Assembly: GCA_025200525.1 (NCBI GenBank)
Contig: CM045770.1
Location: forward strand, 135,808,200-135,872,199
Reading direction: 5' to 3'
Origin: Camellia lanceoleosa
Lineage: Eukaryota > Streptophyta > Magnoliopsida > Ericales > Theaceae
DNA length: 64,000 bases
In this document: positions 1-17,199 of the stretch, in pieces
How the letters are laid out: each line of letters opens with the position of its first letter
Numbering within the stretch: position 1 is the first letter of the stretch
Notes under the pieces: generated by a model
The model's input: the letters and a program-made list of their open reading frames with translations, nothing else
Databases searched by the model: none
Told to the model about the DNA's origin: nothing
Translations under genes and position numbers: made by a program

Positions 1-87
1 TGAATTTTATCTCCTTTTTATGTCATTTTTTTTAGACTTGAGTAGTTGTGTATCATCAACGAGTATTTCTTTTCTATTTTATTGTAG

Positions 88-8050
<7,963 letters not shown>

Positions 8051-8455
8051 GGAAGATATTTTAAGGCAATAGTAGCTTCCTGTCAACTGGGTAATTCTAC
8101 GTAAAAAAAAAAGAAAAATGAAAAAAGGAAAGTTTTACTTTGATCAATTGAGATGAAGCCTTTGTTATGTGGAGGGATTTAAACTTTGATCGTTGTGATG
8201 ACTGAACTTAGACCAGAGGAGCAGAAGAAAGGGTGAGGAAGCGGAACTGTATGATAGTGTTGTATAGATTATTTTTTTGGGACTTCAATTTGTGTCCAGT
8301 TTTACTGGGTTATTACACTGGTAGATTTCAGCATGTATAGTTAGGATCTGTCTCCCTACCTATTTATGGTTGTAGAGAGATCCATATTAGATAAATGATT
8401 TTGTAAACGGCCGAAAGCTGCACTTATTTGGGGGTACATTACAGAGAAATTTGAT

Positions 8456-8488
<33 letters not shown>

Positions 8489-8500
8489 GGCTTGGGGAAA
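8051..8500 (+). other. Probable INO80 3' UTR and downstream flank
   Basis: The 450 bases after the TGA stop are moderately T-rich and hold no further exon. I see no perfect AATAAA; GATAAATG near 8390 is the nearest approach. A CT dinucleotide run at 8458..8488 closes the stretch. The transcript end cannot be fixed by eye. Confidence 0.45.
8458..8488. repeat. CT microsatellite downstream of INO80
   Basis: A run of about 15 CT units lies about 400 bp after the INO80 stop codon, possibly inside its 3' UTR. Confidence 0.95.
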
Positions 8501-8597
8501 TTGTTTGTATTGGGTTCTGCTGTTTTGGTATTTCTGTGCTGCTATTCAGATGTTCAAAAAATTGTTAGATTGGAGCATCAAACAAAAATTAGCAAGG

Positions 8598-9650
8598 GAA
8601 ATTTTATTTACACGATAGGTCTACCTCATGATATCATTTTTCTAATTAAACCTCCCTTAAAAATTCAAAAATTTTATTTCACTACTGTACACATTTTTTT
8701 CACTTGTACCCTCGTCCATAACCTCCTCTTTTCTCCTTACAATCAAAATCTTTCAATCCTTCTATCTCCATCTACTATGGTGACTGCTGCCATCTCTGAG
8801 CACAACCCTGCAGCTCTACTGGCATGGCTATCACCTCGCAACTCCCTACCACTGCAATCATAACCCTGCAACCTCCCATTGTCATCACCACCTTCGAAGC
8901 CTTCTTTTCAACCTTCATCTGCAGGTTTCGCATTTTGTTCTGCATTTTGTTCATACCTTCATCTGCAGGTTTTGTATTTTGTTCGGCAAACAAGTGCTGA
9001 ACAAACTTTGATTGTTCTTCGTGCATCGAGACATAGCCAAACAAATTTTGTTCGTTCAATTGGAAACGACTGAATAAACTAAGTTTGTTAAATTTTGTAT
9101 TGCCGAATGGATCAAAATTGATTAATTAGTCGTGTTCGGTTATAGAAGCTCGAACAAACTGACATTGTTTGGCTACATATGGGCGAACAATTTCAATTTG
9201 TTTGGTGAATCAGAGCTGAAACGAGTTTTGAACCCAATTTTTTCAAATAATGCAAATTTACACCAACATAGTTGAACATCATACCCAAACATCTTTTAAA
9301 TACCCAAAAAAAAAAAAAAAAAAACGTATATATTACTTATTTATAATGATAATATATACATTCTAAATATAAAATTTATTTTGTTTGTTGTTTGTTCTTA
9401 TTTATATGTATATATATATATTCTTTAAGATAGATGTATTTAGATTTGTAGATAGATGGAGCGAGTAAGATGGGAGAAAGGATGACGGTGATTGGTGGAA
9501 AGAAGGGATGATGGCTAGGTGGTGGGTGATGGAAAGAAAGATGAAAAGATACCTTAATAGTAATTTTACAAAGGGATAAAAATGTAATAAAAAAAATTAT
9601 CAAAATGATGAGTGTAATAAGGTAAAAGTATTGTGTAAGTAGAATTTCTC
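8598..9650. mobile_element. Mutator-like non-autonomous element, about 1.05 kb
   Basis: The termini are GGGAAATTTTATTTACAC at the left and, reverse complemented, GAGAAATTCTACTTACAC at the right (15 of 18 match). Flanking 9-mers AATTAGCAA (8589..8597) and AATTAATAA (9651..9659) match at 7 of 9, as for an aged Mutator-type 9 bp target duplication. The inside has no transposase. It carries a short tandem duplication around 8910-8985 in which an ACCTTCATCTGCAGGTTT-like phrase occurs twice, and several repeats of a TGTTCGGC-type motif. Confidence 0.5.
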
Positions 9651-9765
9651 AATTAATAATTTGGAGATTATTATATTTTTGGTAGTAGACAGGAATTCTT
9701 GAAATGGTTAATAGCAATTCCTTTGAGAAACATTCTGCTTCTTAAATTCTCATATTTTGAATTAA

Positions 9766-9934
9766 GCGTTTTGATCAGGGGCTCGAAAAAAGGGGCACTA
9801 ATGCCCCGAAAATCCAAAAAAGGCAAAAAAAAAAAAAAACACAAGGCAAAGAAAAAAAAAAAAAAACAGAATTACCAAAATTGGAAATTTAGGGGCATTA
9901 GTGCTAAAATTTTTAGTGCTAAAAAACATTTCTC
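9766..9934. mobile_element. Short Mutator-type MITE, 169 bp
   Basis: It is flanked by an exact 9 bp duplication TTGAATTAA (9757..9765 and 9935..9943). Subterminal inverted blocks GGGGCACTAATGCCCC and GGGGCATTAGTGCT enclose A-rich tracts. Its right target copy overlaps the left target copy of the next MITE, so the two insertions are nested or abutting. Confidence 0.5.
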
Positions 9935-9948
9935 TTGAATTAAATAAA

Positions 9949-10123
9949 CAATAATACTTTAGACCCCCTTTTTGGGGCACCCCCTCACCCCCCCTCCTTT
10001 TGCCATATGTCAGTGGGTGATTGGAGGAGCAGGAAAAAGAAGAAAAAGAAAAAGAAAAAGCAACCAATGAGAGAGAGAGGGGGTCAAAGGGGGTGATGGG
10101 GAAAGGGGGATGAATCATTGTTG
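9949..10123. mobile_element. Short Mutator-type MITE, 175 bp, CCCCC-type termini
   Basis: An exact 9 bp duplication TTAAATAAA flanks it (9940..9948 and 10124..10132). The ends read CAATAATACTTTAGACCCCC and, reverse complemented, CAACAATGATTCATCCCCCT. The interior has purine-rich AGAAAAAG tracts. Size, target length and the AATG-to-CCCCC terminus agree with the copies at 14529 and 15737. Confidence 0.6.
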
Positions 10124-10488
10124 TTAAATAAATTATATCCAAAATCTTTGTATTAACCTTAAGGCCTTGTTTGGGTACTCCCAAATAATCCAAAAAGTCA
10201 AAAAGTTATTCAAAAAGTTAAAAAGTTAACACTATTCACCAAAAGTCAACAATTATGGCTGCACAACTCCCAATTCAAATTTTCCTCTAAAAACTAATTT
10301 TCACAATTTTTTATTACACATTTTTCCATAGAAAGTCCAAAAGTTAACCTAAACATCCATATTTTCAACCTCAATTTTTTAGTCAAAAAAGACCATGGGA
10401 ATTAAACTAGCTTGGCCCTCCCTCACACTTAAATTTGTACTAATTGTGATGGGTGTATGTTTTTTATTTTTATTATTATTTTTTCTTT

Positions 10489-10750
10489 GGGCAAATTACA
10501 AACACCCCCTTGAGATTTGGTGAAAATACAAATTCTTCTTGAGGTTTGAAAAATTACAAATTGCCCCCTGAAGGTCAAATTTTCATAACAAATTAGGAAA
10601 AATTAGAGGGGAATCTGTATGAAAATAAAAACGTCAGGGGATAATTTGTTATGCAAATATAAACTTCAGGGGGCGGGATGTAATTTCTCAAACTTCAGAG
10701 GGAAATCTGTATTTTCACCAAACCTCGAGGGAGGTGTTTGTAATTTGCCC
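10489..10750. mobile_element. Inverted-repeat MITE with GGGCAAATTACAAACACC termini, 262 bp
   Basis: The first 18 bases are repeated as a perfect inverted copy at the right end (GGTGTTTGTAATTTGCCC). Complementarity continues inward, with GGTGAAAATACA matching TGTATTTTCACC, so the whole unit can fold into a hairpin. No clear target duplication was found. It belongs to the widespread plant repeats that begin with a GGGYAAATTACA-type end. Confidence 0.65.
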
Positions 10751-11519
10751 AATTTATTTTTTAGAACCAATTGCATTTATGAAGCTAACTAGAATTAAAA
10801 GTAAGACCACTTATTTAACTATGCTCTTTTTGTGCAAATGTAGTTAAGTTACACAAGTAGGGGTTCATTTCATCTAATCAGTCAATAGAATGGGGTGTAA
10901 CATTCACACACTTTCTGATTGTGTGAATAAATTTGCTTTCTCTACTGGGTTGGGCGCAACTTGTAGAACTTGTGTAAACATATTTTTAAATTCAAAGGAT
11001 TCGGAAAAAAAAAAAAAAAAAAAAAAAAAATCAGAAATTCAATATAAATTCGCAACTTGAAATTCAAATTGTATATAAAATATTAAATATTCATAAAAAA
11101 ATAAAGTAATTACATTCACTTTCCTTGAAATTTGAAGAAAAAATATAATTAGTCCCATAATTTTGACATAATTATTACATTACCTTTTTAGTATGATTAA
11201 AGTAATTGAAACTAGTCAATGGTAAATAGACACTAAAATAAATAAAGATATAAATATACATTTTAATATTGAAGAAATGCTAATATCATTTTTTTCATTC
11301 ATATAGTTAACAATGTTATTTGAATTAAACTTTGAGAGAGATTAATATAATTATATAAAAAATATAGAACTAATTATATATATTTTAAACAGTGAAACAC
11401 CAATAAATCTCAAATAGTAATCTTATAAACGGTTTGGTCCTCCAATTATTCTTATGGACTCAAAGGTCGCATTCTAATGTGAATTATATAAAGGGCTAAG
11501 CATAAGTTGAGAGACAAAT
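10751..11519. other. AT-rich spacer, no gene seen
   Basis: This is low-complexity sequence with a long poly-A tract around 11006-11029. I found no ORF, RNA gene or paired termini. Confidence 0.6.
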
Positions 11520-11529
11520 GTGAGTTTTT

Positions 11530-12030
11530 TTAAAATGTTGAAATTACTAAACGTAACACTTCAAAAAAAATTCGTTAGTATACTTTTTCCAAACGTAATA
11601 CTCCAATATAACATACTAAAAAACTTCTTAGTGTTTTTTTTTTTTCAAATGCAACAACGTAACATTTCAAAAAACTCCTTAGTGTTTTTTTCTCAAACAT
11701 AACACTCCAATCAATGTACTACACAAAAACTCCTTAATGTATTTTTCTCAAATGAAACCCTTCAATGTAATATACTAAGAAATTATTAATTTACTTTTTC
11801 CAAACGTAACACTCTAATCAATGTAACACACACAAACTCCTTAGTGTATTTTTCCTAAACGTAACACTCTAATGTAATACATTAAAAAAATTTCTTTGTG
11901 TATTTTTCTTAAACATAACAACGTAATATTTCAAAAAAAAACTCCTTAATGTATTTTTTCTAAACGTAACAATCCAATCAATGTAACACATAAAAACTCC
12001 AAACGTAACTGCAATGTAACACCAGAAAAC
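11530..12030. repeat. Degenerate minisatellite, about 55-60 bp period
   Basis: About eight imperfect copies share the phrases CTCCTTAGTGTATTTTTC, AAACGTAACACTCCAAT and CAATGTAACACA in fixed order. Copies vary by small deletions. Short reading frames across it on both strands are by-products of the repeat and not genes. Confidence 0.75.
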
Positions 12031-12540
12031 CATACTAACAGAAATATAAATTTTCACGCTCGACAACCAACACTTTAATCATCAATCCCCCCAAAAACAA
12101 TCTTCTACACCTCATTTCCATTCACATCCCAAAAATAAATTAAAAAATTAGAAAAATGAAATAGAAAATAGCATTCACTTCAACTCAAATAGTACCAAAT
12201 CAAATAAATACAACTTTTCAAATAAAAAAAGACTAATTGGTTCATAATAAAACTTTTAAGACTAAATGGATTAACATTCTCCCATATAAAATTTATGAAT
12301 AATTTTTTGTTTTAAGCGTTAAGAGAAGTGAATGTAATTTACAATTGATTTTGATGACTCTCATTTCATTGCCAAATAATATAGTTTGTAAATGTGCTAA
12401 TTATTTAGTTAAAATACTACAGCGAGTAAATTCTTAATCAATAAATGTGCTGATTCATGCTATTTGTAATTCATCTCTTATGAAGCAGAATGGAAAAAGT
12501 GGGAATTGTAAATTTCAAAACCCTAAATCCAAACAAATAC

Positions 12541-12645
12541 AAGACGAAATAAAGTATTAGTAAGATGTAGAACTATTGACCAACAAAAAAACAAATTGTA
12601 TTCAATGCTGCTTTTCAGATCAAACACTACGACATATTCATTGAT
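12541..12645 (+). repeat. Direct repeat, left copy (partner at 16777..16885)
   Basis: The phrases ACAAGACGAAATAAAG, GAC CAACAAAAAAACAAATTGTA and ATCAAACACTA occur in the same order and orientation in both places, about 4.24 kb apart. They could mark the ends of a decayed element that held the intervening sequence, or two independent copies of a dispersed repeat. Confidence 0.6.
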
Positions 12646-12729
12646 GGTGTAGGCGTCTAAAATGAACAGTGAATAATGATAGTACTTAGCAATGTAAAAT
12701 TATGCTAATAAATTAATAATTTGGGGCGA

Positions 12730-13873
12730 TTGGAGAGTAAGCAGCTAGGTAAAGGTGGAACAAGTAATTCAAGAGAAGAATGTGACAGCGCAAATTAATA
12801 GCATATCCTCCCAAATCTCAAGTTCTCTCTCGAACTTTCAACAAGTCCTATTTATAGGCTTTTTCTTGGTACTTGAACATACCAAGTGGCCAAATAGTAC
12901 AACGACACATGTCACAGGATATTCTATCTTCAACCACTAGACCTTGGTAGACACGTGTCCTTTAACATGTACTATTTGTTTGGCAAAAAGTATCAACAAG
13001 TGCCACTGTACTATCTGTTTAGCACGTCAAAAAGTGTTGTTTTGGTACGGACCGCAAGAGGTGCATCTATTTCGGAGGCACTCTTTGTGATGGTATTCGC
13101 TACGGCACCCGCCTTTTCAGTTCAGTTTCCCAAGACATGCACTCTTAGGACTCATGACCTATTATCGGTCATACTTGTGTCTAACTCAGCGACTCCTCCA
13201 CCCTTGGCTACCTAACCACAAACTCCCCAACTTCCCAAGGTGTGAATCGTAGCAAGGGCTGCACCTCATATCAAGCCCAAGGGGACTTTTTTGGTCCTCC
13301 CAGTGCAACTAAGGTAAGTCTGTAACCTAGGTAAATAGAAAGGGAGTCCCTTTCTTTCGAGCTGCACTGCTCCTATTTTCGCAAGATTCCTGTGGTATAA
13401 TGGTGTCTTTAGGGCTTGTTATTAGCTCCAACCAGGAAGCATTGGAGCCTGCTATCAGTGCCAAGCTATATATGCTCTGGGCATGCTATCAGTCCTAGGT
13501 TGGTAATGCTTCAAGGCCTACTATCAGCACCTACGTATTTAAGCCACATTTGTACAAGGGAAGGCTGCTATTACCTTAGGGAGTCTTGTCTCAAAAAGTA
13601 GTTGCAAAGACTGAAGTTGACTCGGTTGGTCTTTCCTCAACAAGTGTCTCAAAGGCATGCTGTAATACCCTTCTAATGAGATAGCAGCACCGAGGTAGAT
13701 TGCCTTAGCAACTGTCCCACCGCAAGTAGTACCTCAGCAAGTTCCCTTGGATACTTTTTGCTGCTGAGGACCCATCTGGACCTTAGTAGGTCAGATCTAA
13801 TTTGGCCTCTTGGTTGGCCCACTTCCATTGGGCTTTGGCCAATGTTAATTGAATCATATTTGTTCGCCTAACA
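12730..13873 (-). mobile_element. LTR-like block, probable solo or partial LTR on the - strand
   Basis: Read on the - strand it begins TGTTAGGCGAACA (5' end at 13873) and carries a strong TATA element in CCTATAAATAGG at 12858..12847, followed by a purine-rich leader. Base composition is more GC-rich than the spacer. No primer-binding site, gag or pol follows, and the 3' border near 12730 is a guess. Short frames here encode nothing recognisable. Confidence 0.4.
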
Positions 13874-13884
13874 GGAGCGACCTC

Positions 13885-14470
13885 AGTGATTAGTTTAACA
13901 ATTAATTTTTGTCCCTCTACAGATAGTATTGATGATCTAGAGAAAAAACAAACGGCCATAAATTCAAAAAAAAAAAAACCTAATATCCCTCAAACTACTA
14001 CACAAAAACTTAAATACGATACAAATGGTTTCAAAGATGTTATCACTCAAGTCAATAAAGTCTCTACACCTCTTAATACTCCTACAATACAATATTTCTA
14101 GAATGAGATTCGAAACCTCAAAACAACTACAAAAGCAAAGATTTTTGACAACTGCAAAAGCAAAGATTGTTGACTCTTCATTATCAAAAGCAAATTCTTC
14201 CTCACCATCAACAACTCATGTGATCTTATCTCAAACCTTATGTCTTTGGATTTCAAGCAATTTCAAATCAAGCATCAACCCTCTATATAAGCAGCAACTC
14301 ATAATGAAATAGGCATCGACAAAACTTTAGATAAATTTATATATTTATTTTGTGAGCTTTAAGTGTGGAGTGTCTGTACATGCTTTGCTTAATTTGTTTA
14401 TAAGAGCTTTTGCATAATTTGTTTGAAAGAGTGTAATCCTATGTAAGTATTTTAAGTATTGTACTCTTGT
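13885..14470 (+). other. Unassigned fragment, possibly from a retroelement or endogenous pararetrovirus
   Basis: A Lys/Thr/Asn-rich broken reading frame (13886..14101 with a continuation in another frame to about 14300) is followed at 14280 by CTCTATATAAGCAGC, a good TATA box. After that comes a T-rich leader-like stretch. A decayed coding tail followed directly by a promoter is seen at the genome junction of integrated plant pararetroviruses, but I recognise no reverse transcriptase, coat or movement domain. The assignment is therefore only a possibility. Confidence 0.2.
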
Positions 14471-14528
14471 TGTTGTACTGTTTTTTTTTTTTTTTTTGAT
14501 AACTTGTTGATGTACTAATTTTAACTAC

Positions 14529-14694
14529 GGAAATGCTAGAGACCCCCACTGGGGGTCGACCCCCAGTGAGGTGGCGGGCCATGATTCGCTAAAATTCAAA
14601 AAAAAAAAAAAAAAAAAAAGTTTTTTTTTTAACCAATGGGAAGGCCACAAACATGACCCCCAGTGACCCCCACTGGGGGTCTGAGGCATTTTTC
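14529..14694. mobile_element. Short Mutator-type MITE, 166 bp, CCCCC-type termini
   Basis: An exact 10 bp duplication TTTTAACTAC flanks it (14519..14528 and 14695..14704). The ends are GGAAATGCTAGAGACCCCC and, reverse complemented, GAAAAATGCCTCAGACCCCC. Each end also has its own internal palindrome around GACCCCCACTGGGGGTC. A poly-A/poly-T stretch fills the centre. Confidence 0.75.
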
Positions 14695-14704
14695 TTTTAA
14701 CTAC

Positions 14705-15640
14705 TCGCAAGTGCATGAATCGATTAGAGTTTAGACAAGGCATGAATAAGGTTGAAAACACAGGGATTTGATGGTTAAAAATAATCAATTAATCGTAAAA
14801 TAAATGCCCCAATTTAGTTGAACAAATTCTTGAGTTTTAATAGAACGAAAAATAATAAAATTACAAATATTAAAATGGATTTAATCAAATAAATAAAATA
14901 CTAGGGCAGTGGAATCCATTACATACATCATATTCATAATATTCATATTAATTAATTCTTTAATTTTTCTTCACGATAAATTGGTAATCAAACTCTTTTA
15001 TTATGGATGATATAATTATGAAAATACTTTTTATTTATTTTTTAAAATATATATTTATTTCACCAAACAAAAGTTAAAATCAAAACATTCATTGAATCCG
15101 TCAAAACACAATTTATATATGCTTTTAACAAATCATAAACTGAATCCAACAAAACACAATGAAAATCCAATCTTAATTATTTACAGTTAAAAATAAATGA
15201 GTAAACAAGAAAAATATTTATTCAATTAAAACATATATATTTATTGAACGAATTAAGTTACATGAACAAATATCAAATATGTAATTTCATCCTAACCCTA
15301 TTTACAAATCCAGGCTAACATAATAAAATTAAAAGTAATAATAGAAAAATACTTACTTAAATTCATTGGATTAAATAATCAATATACAAACTTTACTTCT
15401 CATTCTTCAACATTTGGAAAACTCTCCAAAACTATAAAAACAAAAAGAACAAAAAATAAAAAATAAAACCCTAATAATCTAACCTTCCTCTACACATGTT
15501 TACCTCTATATTTATAAGAATAAATACAATACAAACCTAAAATAGTTTAGAACTCTCAAGAAACTAAAATTCTAAGAATTATAAATAAAAGAAATTATTG
15601 TTGCCATATTGTAATTATCTCTAAGCTTGCACGGCATGGC
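14705..15640. other. AT-rich spacer, no gene seen
   Basis: The left margin (CTCGCAAGTGCATGAATCG at about 14704) resembles a phrase I associate with dispersed plant repeats. The rest is low-complexity A/T sequence without ORFs. Confidence 0.4.
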
Positions 15641-15736
15641 ATCTGCCGATGGAATTGATCCTGTGCTTTGCGGGTCTGGTACACTTGAATGCTAAATCCT
15701 GTGCTTTGTGGTTACACTTGAATGCCAAAAAGCATA

Positions 15737-15895
15737 GGAAAATGTTTGGGACTCCCTTTGGGGATGACCCCCACACCCCCCAAAGTGATCCTAGTCCTCC
15801 ATGTATATGTGGGATCCACTCATGTATGTGTCAGGTCCACATCATGAGTAGTCTAGATTTGTGGGGGTCTTATGTGGGGATCTCAATCATTGCTT
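15737..15895. mobile_element. Short Mutator-type MITE, 159 bp
   Basis: A 9 bp duplication AAAAGCATA flanks it (15728..15736 and 15896..15904). The ends are GGAAAATGTTTGGGACTCCC and, reverse complemented, AAGCAATGATTGAGATCCCC, related to the copies at 9949 and 14529. Immediately right, GGAAAATGCTAGAGATAC at about 15913 looks like a further stray terminus of the same family. Confidence 0.6.
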
Positions 15896-15904
15896 AAAAG
15901 CATA

Positions 15905-16776
15905 TATGCTATGGAAAATGCTAGAGATACATTTGGTAAAAATGTTAGTAAAATATTTAAGATCCTTAACCTTAGTTATATGCAATTATTACTGCTTCAA
16001 ACACTGTTGAGTAGTGGGAGAAGGATGTATACCAGTTGGGTAGATATACAAAGACAGGAATAAATTAAACAAACACTCCTTTAATTCAATCACAAACAAA
16101 TTATTATAAAACAGTGTAAACTTTCTATAAACTCTCATACTCTCTATTCTCTTAGAATTCTCCTTATCTAGAGATGTTTTTTTTTCTTTTTTTTTTTCCT
16201 TCCGGTGATTACATTTTTCTCATACTCTATCTCAAACAAACATTCAAACTCTCTATTTATAGACTCAATAAACCGTGTATAATGAATGTGCTACAATATT
16301 TCTTCCTCCTTATTGTCACCAAAATACCATCTGGGCTTAATATCTCAACATGATATAACTAGTCCGATATAAATATTTAATCTCTCCATGTAGATCCCAA
16401 TCTCCTCTATTTCAGAGCATTTGACTAGACCAAAGCCGGACCCTTTCCATTAAGCTTTCAAAATGCCTAAAAACATAAAAATAAACATAATAAGATAAAA
16501 TAATATATAAAATAGGTCTAACATGTAAATCAAGGATACAAAATATGCACTATAACGGACATATCACTTGTCTTTAAATAATATGAGTGTGTTTAAATTT
16601 ATATTATATCTTATGCATGTTCTCAATAGATTTTATTGTTTATATCGATTAAGATATTATCAAAAATTATTAAAAGAATTAAAGACACGATTTTCTTAAT
16701 GTTGTTTTATGCCTTTAGAACATTGGGATGAACATCAACGAATTCAATATCCAATTTATAAATGTCAAGAACTATT
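15905..16776. other. AT-rich spacer, no gene seen
   Basis: This is mixed low-complexity sequence, including a pyrimidine tract at about 16178-16200. I see no coding exon or paired termini apart from the stray MITE end near 15913. Confidence 0.5.
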
Positions 16777-16885
16777 ACAAGACGAAATAAAGAGCGAACC
16801 TTTATTGTATTAGTGAGATGTAGAAGCTATTGACCAACAAAAAAACAAATTGTATACGATGCTGTCATATCAAACACTAAGACAT
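16777..16885 (+). repeat. Direct repeat, right copy (partner at 12541..12645)
   Basis: It shares ACAAGACGAAATAAAG, the CAACAAAAAAACAAATTGTA block and ATCAAACACTA with the left copy, with a small insertion (GAGCGAACCTTTATTG) near its start. Confidence 0.6.
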
Positions 16886-17190
16886 ATTTGGTAACGTTTA
16901 TATTTATAAAATTTTTTAAATTTGTAAACAAAAACTCATTTGATTTTTGTTTTCGTTTTCAAAAAGTTATAAACAATTCTCAAAATTTATTACATATTGT
17001 AAACATTAAAAAATTGGTTTCACTTTTTTGTTTGATTTATTTATTTTTTTTTTTCATTTCTTCTTCTTTCTCCCACCCTTTTCGACCACAACCCATTACT
17101 CATCAATACTAGTTACTATCGCCAATAACCTCTTCCGCCAACCACCTTGGTCAACTGCCAACCATTTGCCATTGCCCCCAACCACCTTTA
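16878..17190. mobile_element. Partial copy of the GTTTGGTAAYGTTT / CCACC-rich MITE
   Basis: It starts with TTTGGTAACGTTTATATT and ends in a CCAACCACC-rich stretch, as in the INO80 intron element at 5704..6150. The opposite terminus is missing, so it is truncated. Confidence 0.4.
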
Positions 17191-17199
17191 GGGTCATGA

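Noticed and set aside
9798..10193. 131-codon - strand frame
   Set aside because: It spans two MITEs and poly-Phe/Ser tracts created by A-runs.
11530..12030. CRISPR-like array
   Set aside because: Spacers are not unique, repeats are degenerate and the genome is a plant; it is a minisatellite.
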